This document shows positions 11,126 through 21,740 of a stretch of 64,000 nt of DNA, in pieces. Under the pieces are notes generated by a model, which saw only the letters and a list, made by a program, of their open reading frames with translations, was not told where the DNA came from and did no database searches. A program made the translations under genes and the position numbers. The stretch spans positions 2,210,501-2,274,500 of the forward strand of contig CANJKZ010000724.1 in assembly GCA_947471745.1 (NCBI GenBank), read 5' to 3'. The DNA is from Closterium sp. Naga37s-1. Taxonomy: Eukaryota > Streptophyta > Zygnematophyceae > Desmidiales > Closteriaceae. The first letter of the stretch is position 1. Each line of letters begins with the position of its first letter.

Positions 11126-11381
11126 ACGGGTCCCCGTCGCCCGTCGCAGCGCCTCCCGGGGGCGACGCGGCGAGTGACGGGGCAGAAACCCGTCGCGCGC
11201 CTCGGGGCGCACGGCGGGCAGAAAACCGCCGCGCGCCTCGGGGCGCACGGCGGGAAGAAAAACTGCCGCACGCCACGGGGCGTGCGGCACAGAGAGTAGC
11301 AGTAGCAGTTGCAGCGGAAGCAACAAGGTGGTGAGCCCACCCACAGGATCGATCCAAGGGGATCGACCTGCTCTGATAGCA

Positions 11382-11510
11382 TGTTAAAGTTTAGAAGAAA
11401 GAAGAGGATTGCACTAGCAAGAATGAGGATACAAATAGCAAACCCTAGAAGGGTTGTACTCGCTATAGAGCACCCCACTACAGGCTAGAGCATAAGATAA
11501 CATTCTGACA
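11382..11510 (-). repeat. 5' LTR of the TRIM element
   Basis: 129 bp. The primer-binding site follows with no spacer at 11381-11367 on the minus strand. Confidence 0.92.
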
Positions 11511-11515
11511 TGGTC

Positions 11516-12091
11516 GACTTAGGCCAAGTGCCAAACATTTTTCTTAGTTTTTATGAAATACATAAACAAGACTGAGACTTAATCTGTAACGCATTATTCT
11601 CTGCACGACACCTTCCCCACCTCCCCATGAACCACACTGGTCAGCCCAACTCTTCAATTTCCTCGGACCCGTGATTCAAAGATCCCCGAGACTGCTGTAC
11701 GGTTCCGAGAGTTTTGCCTATAATCGCAGCGTTTCTGTGCGTTAAACAGCGGTGAAATTTAGTGGAAAAGGCCAGCCTTTTGATATGAACCAAGTTCGTG
11801 GAGCAATCCAGCAGCGCACCAACCAACCTTCCCGTTTCCTCCGTTTCACGCAGCGCTCTCTCACAATAACTTCTAACCTGCTCTCCTCTTTCCTTGCGTC
11901 GATACACGAGATTATATTCGCGTTACAGTCACCGTAGCAGCTTCCGAGAGCATACAAACACTAGCTTTAAAATCTCGCGCTGTCGCCCTGATCCTAGACG
12001 TGCTACTAGCACCCATCACACTCCACTTTCCTTGCGTCAGTGTTTCGCAAGACTCTCGTCGTGAAAGAGGAAGACAAATGCGAGAACAGGG
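11516..12091. other. No gene recognised; upstream region of LRR-D
   Basis: Ordinary-complexity sequence between the TRIM element and a duplicated promoter-like block. It is not similar by eye to the upstream regions of the other LRR genes. Confidence 0.4.
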
Positions 12092-12315
12092 TTCTATCTT
12101 TTAGCATTTCGCGTGTAGAACACGTGATTAGCATTACAGTCGCCCGATAGTACTGCTTGCAGCGGAACGGCTTAGTATTCTATTCTGCTAAAGAAGCTCG
12201 ATCTTCTATCTTTTAGCATTTCGCGTGTAGAACACGTGATTAGCATTACAGTCGCCCGATAGTACTGCTTGCAGCGGAACGGCTTAGTATTCTATTCTGC
12301 TAAAGAAGCTCGATC
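12092..12315 (+). promoter_or_regulatory. 112-bp tandem duplication carrying a G-box, upstream of LRR-D
   Basis: Two copies (12092-12203 and 12204-12315) are identical apart from their ends. Each holds the palindrome CACGTG (12121-12126 and 12233-12238), the plant G-box bound by bZIP/bHLH factors. The block ends about 150 bp before the LRR-D start codon. Promoter function is inferred from position and motif. Confidence 0.4.
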
Positions 12316-12462
12316 TCCTGCCCCCTGCAACGTGCACACGCAACGGCTCTTGAGCACGCAATTCAGCAACGAAGCTGCCCGCCGTACCCACATTCTCCGG
12401 ATACGTGCGCCAGGCGTCACACGGGCAACACGCGCGCTATCGGGCCGCGTTGCGCCGCGGCT

Positions 12463-13672
12463 ATGGGGAGGCACGGTGGCGTCATGATGGCGGCGAGAGT
12501 GGCAATGGTGGCGCTGGTGGTGGCGCGATGCTGCATGCTCCTCGCACGCGCTGCTCCCGTGGTGGACGCCGAGAGTAAGCGGTGTTGTGTGCCATCATAC
12601 CACTCCGTGACCAGTGTGCTCATGTTAATCTCTCTACCCGCTCTCGCCTCTCCCCTTGGCATGGCATGCTGTATGGCATGGTTGGCATGGGTGGAATCAT
12701 TCCATGATGGTATGGATGACATGGATGTATTTCAGTGGAAGCTTTGGAGAATATGATAGCACGCGAATGTAACGAGGTGAACGGTACGAGCACATGGAAG
12801 AGGGGGGAGGATTGCAACAGCATGGATGCCGTGGAGTGTGATGGCGATGGGCATGTCATTGCACTGTAAGCATGTATCATTGCACTGTAAGCATGTCATT
12901 GCACTGTAAGCATGTCACTGCACTGTAAGCATGTCATTGCACTGTAAGCATGTCATTGCACTGTAAGCAAGTCGTTGCACTATAAGCATGTCGTTGCACT
13001 ATAAGCATGTCATTGCACTGTAAGCATGTCACTGCACTGTAAGCATGTCATCGCACTGTAAGCATGTCATTGCACTGTAAGCATGTCATTGCACTGTAAG
13101 CATGTCATTGCACTGTAAGCATGTCATTGCACTGTAAGCAAGTCGTTGCACTGTAAGCATGTCATTGCACTGTAAGCATGTCACTGCACTGTACACCCGA
13201 CATTGTTCCCTCACCACTGTTTCCATTCTCTTCACATATTTGAGACCGGTATTTCATTCAACTTCAGTCCTCCCTCCCTCCATGCCATCCGTCTCCTCCC
13301 ACAGCTCCATCAACGAGTGCACCCTCATCAGCTCTCTGCCCACTGCTCTCCTCGCATTGTCCCATCTCAAGGATCTGTGAGACTCCTGCTATGGCCCTCG
13401 TTCCATTCCCACTCCCCCCCACTTTCTCGAAGCCCCTTTGCTTGTAAATTTTTGTCCTTGCTTGCACTGACTTATCCTTGCTTGGACAGTCTTATTGTTG
13501 CTTGTTCTGTCTGTCTATGTCCATCCCATTTCCCTTACCCCTATCATCCCCATCCATCCATCCGTCCACCCATGTTTCTTTCTCCTGCCTGCATTGCCTG
13601 CAGTGATTTAGAGTGCAAATCTGCAATTCCCAGCAAAGAGGGCTGGGAAAACCTGCAGCAGCTCACTCGCCT
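12463..13672 (+). pseudogene. LRR-D: 5' half of an LRR receptor-like gene, plus strand
   Basis: Four exons fit GT-AG splicing in one frame: 12463-12574 (signal peptide), 12736-12865 (LRR N-terminal cap), 13305-13376 and 13604-13672 (two LRRs). Exon 1 has the same 112-nt length as in LRR-A, B and C and encodes a hydrophobic leader ending [10 protein letters not shown]. Exon 2 has the W...DC...C..DGHVIAL pattern of LRRNT caps. Exon 3 encodes a full LRR ([17 protein letters not shown]). No later exons of the family follow: the LRR3/LRR4 exons, ectodomain and membrane exon are absent, and other sequence takes their place. It is opposite in orientation to the main array. It could still express a short secreted LRR protein, but is most likely a truncated duplicate. 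Confidence 0.65.
12866..13192. repeat. 19-bp tandem repeat built from the exon-2 splice donor of LRR-D
   Basis: Units of GCATGTCATTGCACTGTAA begin exactly at the exon-2 end, where CATGTCATTGCACT is coding and GTAAGC is the donor. About 17 copies, so the 5' splice site is present many times. Confidence 0.92.
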
Positions 13673-14147
13673 GTGAGTGCGCTCATGGGGGGGGGGGGAT
13701 GCAGGTGGGGGGGGGGGATGCAGGTGGGGGAGGAGTGCATGGTAGGCGAATCGCAAGCTGAGAGGGTGAGAGAAAGGGTCTGGGGGTAAGTGAATGATCA
13801 AGGTGAGAGAATGGGTGCAAGGGATGGAGCAAGATGATGCCCACTCCATCAAGGACAGAGTTTGTTCCTCCACAGGGACTCTGTGTCAACTTCATGTCTG
13901 TCCATCTGAAGGGGACAAGTGAATGATCTCAGGGGAGAAAATGAGGGCAAGGGATGGAGCAGAATGCTTCTTACATGGAGCAGCGGTTGTTCCTCCACAG
14001 GGACTCTGTGTCGACTCCATGTCCCAAGGGTCTGTCCATCTGGCCCCTCACACCCCAGCGCCATTATCTCTGTGCTCCCACCTGGACTGGCTGCTGATCC
14101 CCACTCCAATCCATCTCCTGCCACTCGTTTCTTTCCTTCAGCCCCTT
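13673..14147. other. Intron-like remainder of LRR-D with a local duplication
   Basis: Poly-G runs at 13685-13735. The stretch at about 13793-13910 is repeated at 13920-14045; each holds a polypyrimidine-CCACAG acceptor-like site before GGACTCTGTGTC. No LRR reading frame follows either site. Confidence 0.5.
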
Positions 14148-14280
14148 GTCAACAACCCCTTGTCAACACCCCCTTGTCAACAACCCGTTGTCAACAACCC
14201 GTTGTCGACAACCCCTTGTCAACAACCCATTGTCAACAACCCGTTGTCAACAACCCCTTGTCAACAACCCCTTGTCAACG
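14148..14280. repeat. 15-bp tandem repeat (CCCCTTGTCAACAAC)
   Basis: About nine imperfect units with CCATTGT and CCGTTGT variants. Related words (GTTGACCAGAGGCT) occur in the intron before LRR3 of the other copies, e.g. 35428-35452. Confidence 0.85.
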
Positions 14281-14483
14281 CCGACTCCAAATCGTTCTAT
14301 GCTGCAAAGTTCCTGCACCAGTTCAGGCAACGCTGGTCGGTGGCCCTGCAGAGGGCCCAATCCGTGGGCCTCCTGCTCAAGCTTGGAGAGGCTGCGGCAG
14401 TAGAGCCGCCTGTGGGGGGGATTGGGGACGAGTTGCACCTTGGGGACTGCTTCGCAGTCATTGAGCCCCTTGTGGAGTTGTAG
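14281..14483 (+). other. Short unidentified coding-like segment
   Basis: The open frame ends at the stop at 14483 and contains RWSVALQRAQSVGLLLKL and HLGDCFAVIEPLVEL, which look like folded-protein sequence rather than repeat translation. It does not resemble the ends of the other LRR genes. It may be the last exon of an unrelated gene captured behind LRR-D. Confidence 0.25.
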
Positions 14484-14573
14484 GTTTGTGGTGCTTGTGC
14501 TTTACATGTGTGTTACCTACGACTCTATGACTTGCATGCTTGTACTTGCCGACTATATCAATACAAGGACCAT

Positions 14574-14749
<176 letters not shown>

Positions 14750-14831
14750 CACCTTCCCTTAGCACCTTAGCCTCTCAGCCTCTCCAGCCGCTAGTATAAA
14801 GGCTTTTGGGCCCTGCTCTATTGCTCATTAG

Positions 14832-15455
14832 TCAGTTGTGAAGTTCTTTTCTCCAACCTAGCGGCATTTCAGCCCGTACCTGACGATTTTCCAACGTCAA
14901 CTGTTCGAATTGGCGCATGAGTTGAGCAAGAGCATTGCCCATGTCGTTGGGGAGAGCGTTCATGGTCTCGTCCATGTTGGCTCGACGACTCCAAGTCTGC
15001 AAGTCAGCACCGCGGGACGATGACGTCGTAGTCTCGTCGTCGACGGTCGCTCGTTGGAAGTCGCTCCCCGCGAAGGCTCTTGATACCAAGTGTTAGGCCC
15101 CTTGGCCTAAATCCGCTAAAGATTAGCGGGGTCGACTAAATCGAGGATGAAGCGCGGCGGAAGACTTTGGCGAAAGAACTATTGGCGAAATAGGCGAAGA
15201 TGTTACTGAGTAATTGAAGAGTTGAATGAGAATTGGTTGATAATGGCAAGTACAAGCAAGGTTGATATAGCATGCAAGAGCGATTGTCGAAAAGTAGTTC
15301 GTGGGACTACGAAGTAGAATGCAAGAAAGCTAGAGTGCCACGTGGCACAAGGAAATCAAGGAAATCCCAAAGGGATTTGGATGGAGATAAGGTTGGGATT
15401 GGGTTGGGGGACTGTTTAGGGTAAAATACCCTTGAACAGTAAAGTACCCCGTAAC
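14832..15455 (-). mobile_element. 5' end of an LTR retrotransposon: LTR, primer-binding site and start of gag
   Basis: On the minus strand a sequence ending GGGGCCTAACA (15091 on the plus strand) is followed after 2 nt by TGGTATCAAGAGC (15088-15076), a tRNA primer-binding site. The LTR probably runs to 15455 or 15480, where plus-strand GTAACA gives a TG start on the minus strand. An ORF follows, probably beginning at the ATG at about 14974 (MDETMNALPNDMG), with a helical RQFEQLTLENRQV segment typical of gag N-termini. It stops at 14832 and is cut off by the GA repeat. No second LTR lies in the window. Confidence 0.6.
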
Positions 15456-15480
15456 ACATTTGTTATGGTCTATTGTAACA

Positions 15481-16091
15481 GAATATAAAGCTAAAGGCAT
15501 TATATTCTCTTACATGCTTGTGAGGTGTAGAGGGGTGTAGCTTGTAGTATTAGTTTCAGCGAGGGCTGGTTGGGTTCTTGAGGGTGACGCGAAGTTGGTA
15601 GTACAGGGAACTGGTGGGTACAAAGTGGTGGGATTCAGGAAGCCTCGAGAGACAGGAAATCAGAATCAGCCAATCCTGGCTCAGGCGACTCGAGCCCAAT
15701 TCACTCGCCAAGAAATTGGCAACACGGATGAGGGTGAATAAAGTAGCTTAGCGTAGCAATCGCAACCTTGTTCTCTCTTTTTGGTTGCCTCGTATAGTGG
15801 ATTGAAGTTGCCGTTTCAAGCTAACTCCAGCTAGGTAGCTCTAAGCCACTGTGGGCAGCCATCGAGTGGGAGCGAGAATCTCTCACAAACGAGAGAAGGA
15901 ATTGGCGGTATGGACTGCTACGAGCTGCGCTGGCAGCGAACGTATTCGCGTCGGGAAATTCCGCCGTCGCGACGGATGCGCTCACAGGAGCGGGAACGAT
16001 CGCCAGGTCGCTCGCCTAAGAGAGAGGCGGATCGGGCGGATCGGATGGCAGCTGGTGACAGGCGGCGCGATGGAGGCGAGACGATCTGAAG
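15481..16091 (+). other. Leader or LTR candidate of Ty3 copy 2
   Basis: No gene is recognised. A TATAAAG lies near 15484. The region ends where the Arg-rich frame of Ty3 copy 2 opens, so it may contain its LTR and leader, but I could not find a matching second LTR or a clear primer-binding site. Confidence 0.3.
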
Positions 16092-17201
16092 ATGAGATTG
16101 GCGACGAGGCCTCAGCCGTCAAGAAGCGGTCCCTGGGATCTAGCAAGAGGCAAGCGGGGCGCGGGTGGAGGGTATCATAAGGATGCCGACGAACTGGACT
16201 CGCAGGAGTCGGCAAACGAGGTTGACGGCGAGGAGAGCACGGAAGATGTCCCAATTGCGCGGGACGGAAGGAATGAAGGAGTCGCGGGAGAAGAACGCGA
16301 CGAAAGGTGTAAGGACGCAGGGGCAAGTGGCTCGCTGGGAGGGATACGCGGAAGCGGCGTGAGGCGTCGCGAGGACACGGCGGCAGATTGCTCGCCGGAC
16401 GACAGGCGCAAGGGAAGCGCGAGGCGCCGCGAGAGCGCGGATGCAACTGGCGCGACGGACAAAACGGATGGGAGTGACGAAAGGCGGCATGGCAGCGCTG
16501 ATGCAGCTGGTGTGACGGACGAAACAGATGGGAGTGGCGAAAGGCGTCATGGCAACGCGGATGCAGCTGGTGCGACGGACGAAACAGATGGGAGTGGCGA
16601 AAGGCGCCATGGCAACGCGGATGCAGCTGGTGCGACGGACGAAAACGAAATGGGTGGGAATGGCGCGAGGCGCCGCGGAGAAGAACGGGCGGATGCGAAA
16701 GAGGACGATCTGCGAAGCGATGGCGGAGATGGACACGAAGAACGCGGATGTGTAATGGAAGCAGATCGTTCGGCGAACAAGATGCGCAAGGGTGGCGCGC
16801 GGCGCCACGAGGACATGGCGGCAGATCGCGCGCCAGTGGAGATGCGCGAGGGAAGTGCGAGGCGCCGCGGGAGCATGGATGCAGATCGTTCTGCTGGCGA
16901 AATGCGCGGGAGTGGTGCGAGGCGCCGCGGGAGCGCGGATGCAGATAGTTCGGTAGGCGAAATGCCTGAGAATGGCGCAAGGCGCCGCGGGAGCGCGGAT
17001 GCAGACCGCTCGCCAGGCAGGCTGCGCGGAAGTAACGCGGGGCGCGGTGAAGGCAAGGAGACTGAGCGCGCGCCAGGAGCCAGCCATGACGAAGAGAGGA
17101 GGCGAGACGTGCAGGCGGGAGTGTATGGCTCGCCTGAGCCGAGACGCGGACATGAGCGCAGGAGGCGCATGGCGTTGGGCAGATGGCGATCACCAGAGTA
17201 G
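16092..17201 (+). pseudogene. Arg/Asp/Gly-rich N-terminal region of Ty3 copy 2
   Basis: The 369-codon frame is in phase with the gag frame that restarts at 17241, separated only by a TAG at 17199-17201. It is built from repeated words such as ERRHGNADAAGATDE (three units of about 57 nt at 16470-16645) and ARRRGSADAD (16860-17010). Highly charged and low in complexity. It may be a true N-terminal extension of gag or a repeat-expanded leader. Confidence 0.45.
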
Positions 17202-17240
17202 GGGGGAGAAGGAAATGAGGACGCCCGCGAGAGGAGGCGC

Positions 17241-18830
17241 GTGCAGTGCTCGCCTGCACGACAGCGGACGGAGGAGAGGGAAGCTCATGTTAACGGCAGT
17301 GAGTGTTCGTCGCAGTACATCACGGGTGCGGATGCGAGAGCGCGCCGGGAAGGAATAGAAGATTACCCATGCGCGGGAGCGGGGTTGGTGCAGGAACCTG
17401 TCGGAGAGGCAAGGAGGAGGCAGGAGAGAGAGATAAACAGGAGAAGGGGTGAGGAAGAGCACTGCCGGCGAGAGGTGTCCCCAGGGAAGGACCCGGGAAG
17501 TGACAAAGGAAGAGGAAGAGAGGATCATGGGCACCGAGGAGCAGGCAGACGAAGGAGACGCTGTGAAGGAGAGTCCTTTGAGAGGAAGGAGGGGAGGGAG
17601 AAGAGGCGAAGGAGTGATCAGGAGCTGCGTGAAGAGAAGGAACATGAGTATAGTGAAGAAGAGGACTATGGGTATGATTTGGAACGGTGCCGACGCGGGA
17701 AGCCGGAGTGTTGGGAGAAGAAGTCATGCCCTGAAGGAAGAGAGGGGTACAGGGGAAGGCGAGAAGGGCGAAGGAAACCTGGAGCGGGGGTGAGGGAGAA
17801 GCAGGACCTGAGCGGACAGAGGAAGAGAGGTGACAAGCAGCACATGCGACGGGAGGGAATGCACGAGTATGACACAGAGAGCGGGGAAGAGGAAGAGAGT
17901 GATAGGCGGGCACGCCATGGATCGAGACAAAAGGAGGAAAGATGGGAAGAATATTTCCCTGGAAGGAGAGAAGGGCTGAGGAGCAGGCAGGAAGAACGGA
18001 GAGAGTTTCGTGAGAGAGAGGACCGGCAGCAGCGGGAAAGGAGGAAGCGAGAAGGGCGATTCCAGGATTATTCGCCTGAGAGTAGGGAAAGGCGATGGGG
18101 GGGAGCAGGCGGGCGAAGAGAGGCTCACGAGGAGGAGCGGAGAAGGAGTCCGAGTCCGAGGGGCCCCAGCAGGCCACGGCAGACAGGAGAAGGATCCAGC
18201 GAAGCCAGAGCTGCTAGAGAAGGGATAGACAGGGTACTGTATGGGACAAGCACAGTCAGCAGGGGAATGAGGGACCACAGAGGAGAAGTTAGCCGCACGG
18301 AGCGAGGAGCAACGGGAACATGGGACTCAGGGAAATGGGGCACGCAGGCGCCACCACAAGTAGAGGTGCCAGTGCCCTTCACGGGGAATGAAGGGACGAG
18401 CACTAACCTGAAGAATTATCTGATGCAGATTGGGAATGTCAAGCACAGGTGTGATCGGAGTGGGATGGACCCCATCGACTTCTTTTTGAGTCTGCCGAAC
18501 ACTTTGGGTGGGGAAGCAGAAACATTGTATCGCATGAAGATGCAAGAGTGGTTGAGGAGGGCAGAGAAGGATGGGGACGACCCTACGTTACTGTTCCGAG
18601 AGCGGCTGCGCAAGCAATTCCCAGGACACACGGTAGAGCGAATCAGGGAGTTTCAGGACTTCAAACGCAGGAAGGACGAGTCGCTGCTGACGTATTATAG
18701 GCGGCTCATGAACCTGGCCAAAGATGTGGTGTGTATCGACAGCAGCATGCTGATCAGCAAGTTCCTGGCAGGATTGGACGACGGGCTGGCCGGAGGACGG
18801 GGCAGAAGCAAGCCTGGAGGAAGTGTTTGA
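17241..18830 (+). pseudogene. Ty3 gag, copy 2
   Basis: A 529-codon frame. The first 370 residues are Arg/Glu-rich. From about 18355 it aligns with copy 1 gag (LKNYLM, GMDPIDFF, LRKQFPGHT, FQDFKRRKDES, ISKFLAGLDD). The frame then shifts near 18785: the continuation (VFELTEKVELAQRRYEAYL) is in the next frame and the original frame ends in a stop at 18828-18830. The gag protein would form the particle shell. Confidence 0.75.
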
Positions 18831-19819
18831 GCTAACAGAAAAGGTGGAGCTGGCACAGAGGCGTTATGAGGCATACCTGCCAAGGGCGGCTGAGAAGATG
18901 CGACCCACCTGGGCGGCAGCAATGATGCCAGGGGCGGGAGGCGGAGAGGAGCAGCAACATGAGAGAAGGACAGACACGAGGACCTGCTACAGGTGTGGAG
19001 AGCCGGGACATGTGAAGTTGAACTGCAAGAAGTGCGACGTGTGTGGGAAATTTGGGCACCGCCGTCAGAACTTCCCTGATGCGCCAACCTGTGAAGTGTG
19101 TGGGAAGAGGGGGGCATCAGCAGAAGGACTGCTATCAGAGGACGGGGGGAGCAAGGAGGTCACAAGAGGAGATAGAAACAGAGATAAGAAGGCTGTGGGC
19201 TCAGCTGCAGGCTTTGGGAGGCAAGACAGAGAAAGAAGCAGGAGTGTACGCGAGGGAAGAGGAAAAGGAGGAAGAGGAGCAGGAGCCAGAGTACTCCTGT
19301 GCGGTGCTGCGTCGCCATGAAAACATGGGGTGGCGCAGTGGGGGTCGGGACGGACGAAGGAAGCAAGTGAGTAAGGTGGGGGCATGGGTGTGTGTGCAAG
19401 TAACACCAGAAACGAAAGGAAAGAACGAGAAGGGGGAGGCATGGGCGTGTGTACCAGCAGCAGCGGAAGCAGAGGAGAAGGGCGAGAAGGTGGGGGCATG
19501 GGCGTGTGTACCAGCAGCAGCGGAAGCAGAGAAGGACGAGCAGGTGGGGGCATGGGCGTGTGTACCAGCAGCAGCGGAAGCAGAGGAGAAGGACGAGCAA
19601 GTGGGGGCAAGAGCGTGTGTAACAGCGGCAGCGGAAGCAGAGGAGAAGGACGAGAAGGCGGGGGCACGGTCATGTTTAATGAAGGCAGAGAAGCAAGTGC
19701 GGGGAAGTATGCGGGCGGAGCAGCATGTGAGGAAGCTGAGGGGAGAACGTCCAGAGCTATTGGGAGAGAAAATGGCAAAAGAAGAAGGGAGAGAGCTGAG
19801 ACGGGTGCGAGGAGCTTAA
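18823..19819 (+). pseudogene. Zinc-knuckle region and repeat-expanded linker of Ty3 copy 2
   Basis: Three CCHC boxes correspond to those of copy 1: CYRCGEPGHVKLNC intact, CDVCGKFGHRRQNF with the last Cys lost, and CEVCGKRG continued as HQQKDC only after a one-base shift in the G-run at about 19110-19116. A linker with WRSGGRDGRR matches LRSGGKDGRA in copy 1. It is followed by a coding minisatellite. Frameshift, lost Cys and missing protease make it non-functional. Confidence 0.65.
19372..19690 (+). repeat. Coding minisatellite, 57-60 bp units
   Basis: About five units encode variants of VGAWACVPAAAEAEEKDEQ, with length changes in multiples of three so that the frame is kept. Confidence 0.85.
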
Positions 19820-20517
19820 AAGTAGAGATGGCGTGCGACTAGGGGCCAGGAGGCCTACGTGTAGGAGGATGGGAAGGTCCAGTGTGGGACATAGCCCAGG
19901 AGCAGGAGGAAGCAGAGAGCGAGAGCAAGGAAGTGGGGGCATGGGAGTGCCTGCCTGCGGGGGAAGAAGTAGAGTATATAATGGGAGATGCGATGAGTCA
20001 GGAAGCAAAAGAGGCCGTGAAGACAGTGAGGTGGATGAAGGGAGGAACATGGGGAGATGAGCCAATGCAGCTAGCATCCCAGATGCTGACAAAACCCAGG
20101 GGAATGGAAGAGGCTGAAAAGTGGGCGGCTTGGGAGAGAGGCAAGGCAGCAGGATACCTGAAGGAAGTGATGCCGACAGCGATGGAGGACCTACATGTGG
20201 TGCAGTTGGGGGATGCGTGCAGCAATGAACAGTGGCAGCAGCCAGGTGGCAGAGGGACAGAAGAAGCAGTTGGGGTAGGGCGGGCAGAGACAGACAAAGC
20301 AGGAGACAACAGAAGTAGAGCGAAGAAAAGTGAGGGGGCGGGTGCAAGCGGGGCGAAGTGTGGGAGTGCTGGTGCTGGAGAAGAAGAGAGAGCTGACCGT
20401 GGCAAAAACCAGACCCACAAGGCAGGGATGAAGAGCAGCCGTCCTCAGCTGGGAAGTCCTGTGTCTCGGGCCCGAGCAGCTCGAGCACGAGCACAGGAGG
20501 GGGGAGGTAGTGGCTGA

Positions 20518-20741
20518 GGATGAAGAAGGGAACCAGGGGACAGGGACAAGACAGATGCAAGGGTGAGAAGGAAAAAGCAGCAGGAGAAGCAGGTAACGCA
20601 GGAGGGGTTTTCCGACACTATGTTGTGTGAGATAGGTTTTTGAGTCGTGAAATTCCAAAATCTGTATGTGAGCGCTGTGTGGGATCGACGGGCACTCGTT
20701 GTCACGCCTCTGATGTCGCAAACTGTCACATATGATAGAGT
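20518..20741. other. LRR-intron-related sequence
   Basis: The stretch at 20600-20705 (TGTATGTGAGCGCTGTGTGG and neighbours) matches 21260-21350 and, more loosely, 40110-40195, which lie upstream of the ectodomain exon in LRR genes. It therefore belongs to a broken LRR copy into which mobile elements inserted. Confidence 0.5.
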
Positions 20742-21090
20742 TGTATTAGAATCCCAGCCGCTCGACCACAGGGATAAAAGGGCTTGTTCCGAATGCGGTT
20801 CAGTGCACCCAAACCCCCACAGGCTAACATGCACATAACCCTCATAGGATCAATTGGGGATCCCTAATGCCGAACTTCAGACACCCCCCACACTTCGGCA
20901 ACATGCGCACACATAGGGATTTCGAACCCGAGACCGTTCGCTCTGATACCATGTCAGAATCCCAGCCACTAGACCACTGGGATAAAAAGGCTTGTTCTAA
21001 ATGCGGGTCAGTGCACCCAAAACCCCGAGGCTAACATGCCTGTAACCCTCCTAGGATCAATCGGGGAACCCCAGTGCCATTCTTCTGACA
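20742..21090 (-). mobile_element. Very small LTR retrotransposon (SMART-like), 349 bp
   Basis: Two related direct repeats (20742-20883, 142 bp; 20952-21090, 139 bp), both TGT...ACA, flank only 68 bp. The interior holds both required sites on the minus strand: TGGTATCAGAGC directly after the right LTR (20951-20940), a perfect initiator-tRNA primer-binding site, and GTGTGGGGGG before the left LTR. The LTRs differ at roughly a fifth of positions and no TSD remains, so it is old. There is no coding capacity. Confidence 0.8.
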
Positions 21091-21740
21091 AGCTGTTCTC
21101 AAGGCAGTTGTGGTGGAACAGACACAACACAAGTTGTTAGCCTGAAGGGTCATCTTGGCCGGTACGGTAGCATCGAGAGGAAGAGGGAATGATGTGGGAG
21201 TAGCATGAGGGAAAGGGGAATGATGGGACAGGAGTAGCATGTGCATGCTGAACTGGATACGATGTGTGAGTTAGGAATTTGAGTCATGGATCCAATTTTT
21301 GTATGTGAGCGCTGTGTGGGATCAGCTGGCATGCTTATCCTTTGATTCCTTATACCTCTCTTACGTGTGGACACAGCGGTTAGGTGAAACAAATGTTAAC
21401 GTATCAAGGCATGAGAAAGATGGCTCTATAGGACCGTTGGTAAACACAGGAGGGAAGGGGAGCAAGTGGTGTCACGGCGTAGGGAGAATGGGAGGAAGCA
21501 AGTGGATGGCAGCCATTTAAAAAGGCTGATGAGGTTGACACCCTTGAAGGTGTAGCCGCCACCAAGGAGAAAGGAAGAGACATGTGGGCGGCAGAAAGAT
21601 TGGCGATGCGAGCAGTATGGGTGGCGTTTCAAAGAGAAGAGATGGGTAGGTACTGGTAGTGCTGACAGTTGTTGGATATGTCTAGATGATGACAAATTAG
21701 AGCAAAGTGCCCTGCATGCAAAATTTCTCTACACCCAAAA
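21091..21740 (-). pseudogene. LRR-F remnant: piece of the ectodomain exon plus intron
   Basis: At 21135-21091 the minus strand encodes CLFHHNCLE, an invariant block of the LRR-A, B and C ectodomain exons. The flanking 21140-21700 resembles the intron between the last LRR and the ectodomain in LRR-B (40100-40570), including the AGCAGTATGGGTGGCG stretch. The rest of the exon is gone. It lies directly after the end of LRR-A and shows the array once continued leftward. Confidence 0.6.

Larger units (their letters stand above)
10070..11510 (-). mobile_element. Complete TRIM-type non-autonomous LTR retrotransposon, 1441 bp
   Basis: Two 129-bp direct repeats, identical by eye, with TG...CA ends flank a 1.18-kb interior. 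A 5-bp target-site duplication TGGTC lies at 10065-10069 and 11511-11515. Orientation is minus: next to the right LTR the minus strand reads TGCTATCAGAGCAGG, a primer-binding site for initiator tRNA-Met with one mismatch to TGGTATCAGAGC. Next to the left LTR it reads CTATGGGGGTG, a polypurine tract. The interior shows no gag, protease, integrase or RT and is very GC-rich with internal repeats. It must have been moved by enzymes of another element. The identical LTRs and intact TSD indicate recent insertion. Confidence 0.93.
16092..20517 (+). mobile_element. Ty3-type element, copy 2, internally deleted
   Basis: It consists of an Arg-rich N-terminal frame (16092-17201), gag (17241-18830), zinc-knuckle region in shifted frames (18823-19819) and a short remnant of the integrase tail (19882-20517). 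The tail is recognised by EDLHVVQLGD, matching DNLHVAQLRD of copy 1 at about 2536-2565. Protease, RT, RNase H and the integrase core are absent. No TSD was identified. Confidence 0.65.

Noticed and set aside
10664..11344. 226-codon minus-strand ORF inside the TRIM element
   Set aside because: Pro/Arg/Ala-rich translation of GC-rich internal repeats, open in several frames; no gag or other retrotransposon motif.
15982..17259. 425-codon minus-strand ORF opposite Ty3 copy 2
   Set aside because: Shadow of the Arg-rich plus-strand frame, which continues in phase into recognisable gag.
17320..18278. Minus-strand ORFs with hydrophobic Pro/Leu/Ser content
   Set aside because: Antisense of the Arg/Glu-rich gag; the content follows from complementing AGR and GAR codons.
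20884..20951. tRNA remnant (TTCGAACCCGAGA followed by GCTCTGATACCA)
   Set aside because: The second word is the primer-binding site complement at an LTR border; no cloverleaf is possible in 68 bp with the flanking LTRs.
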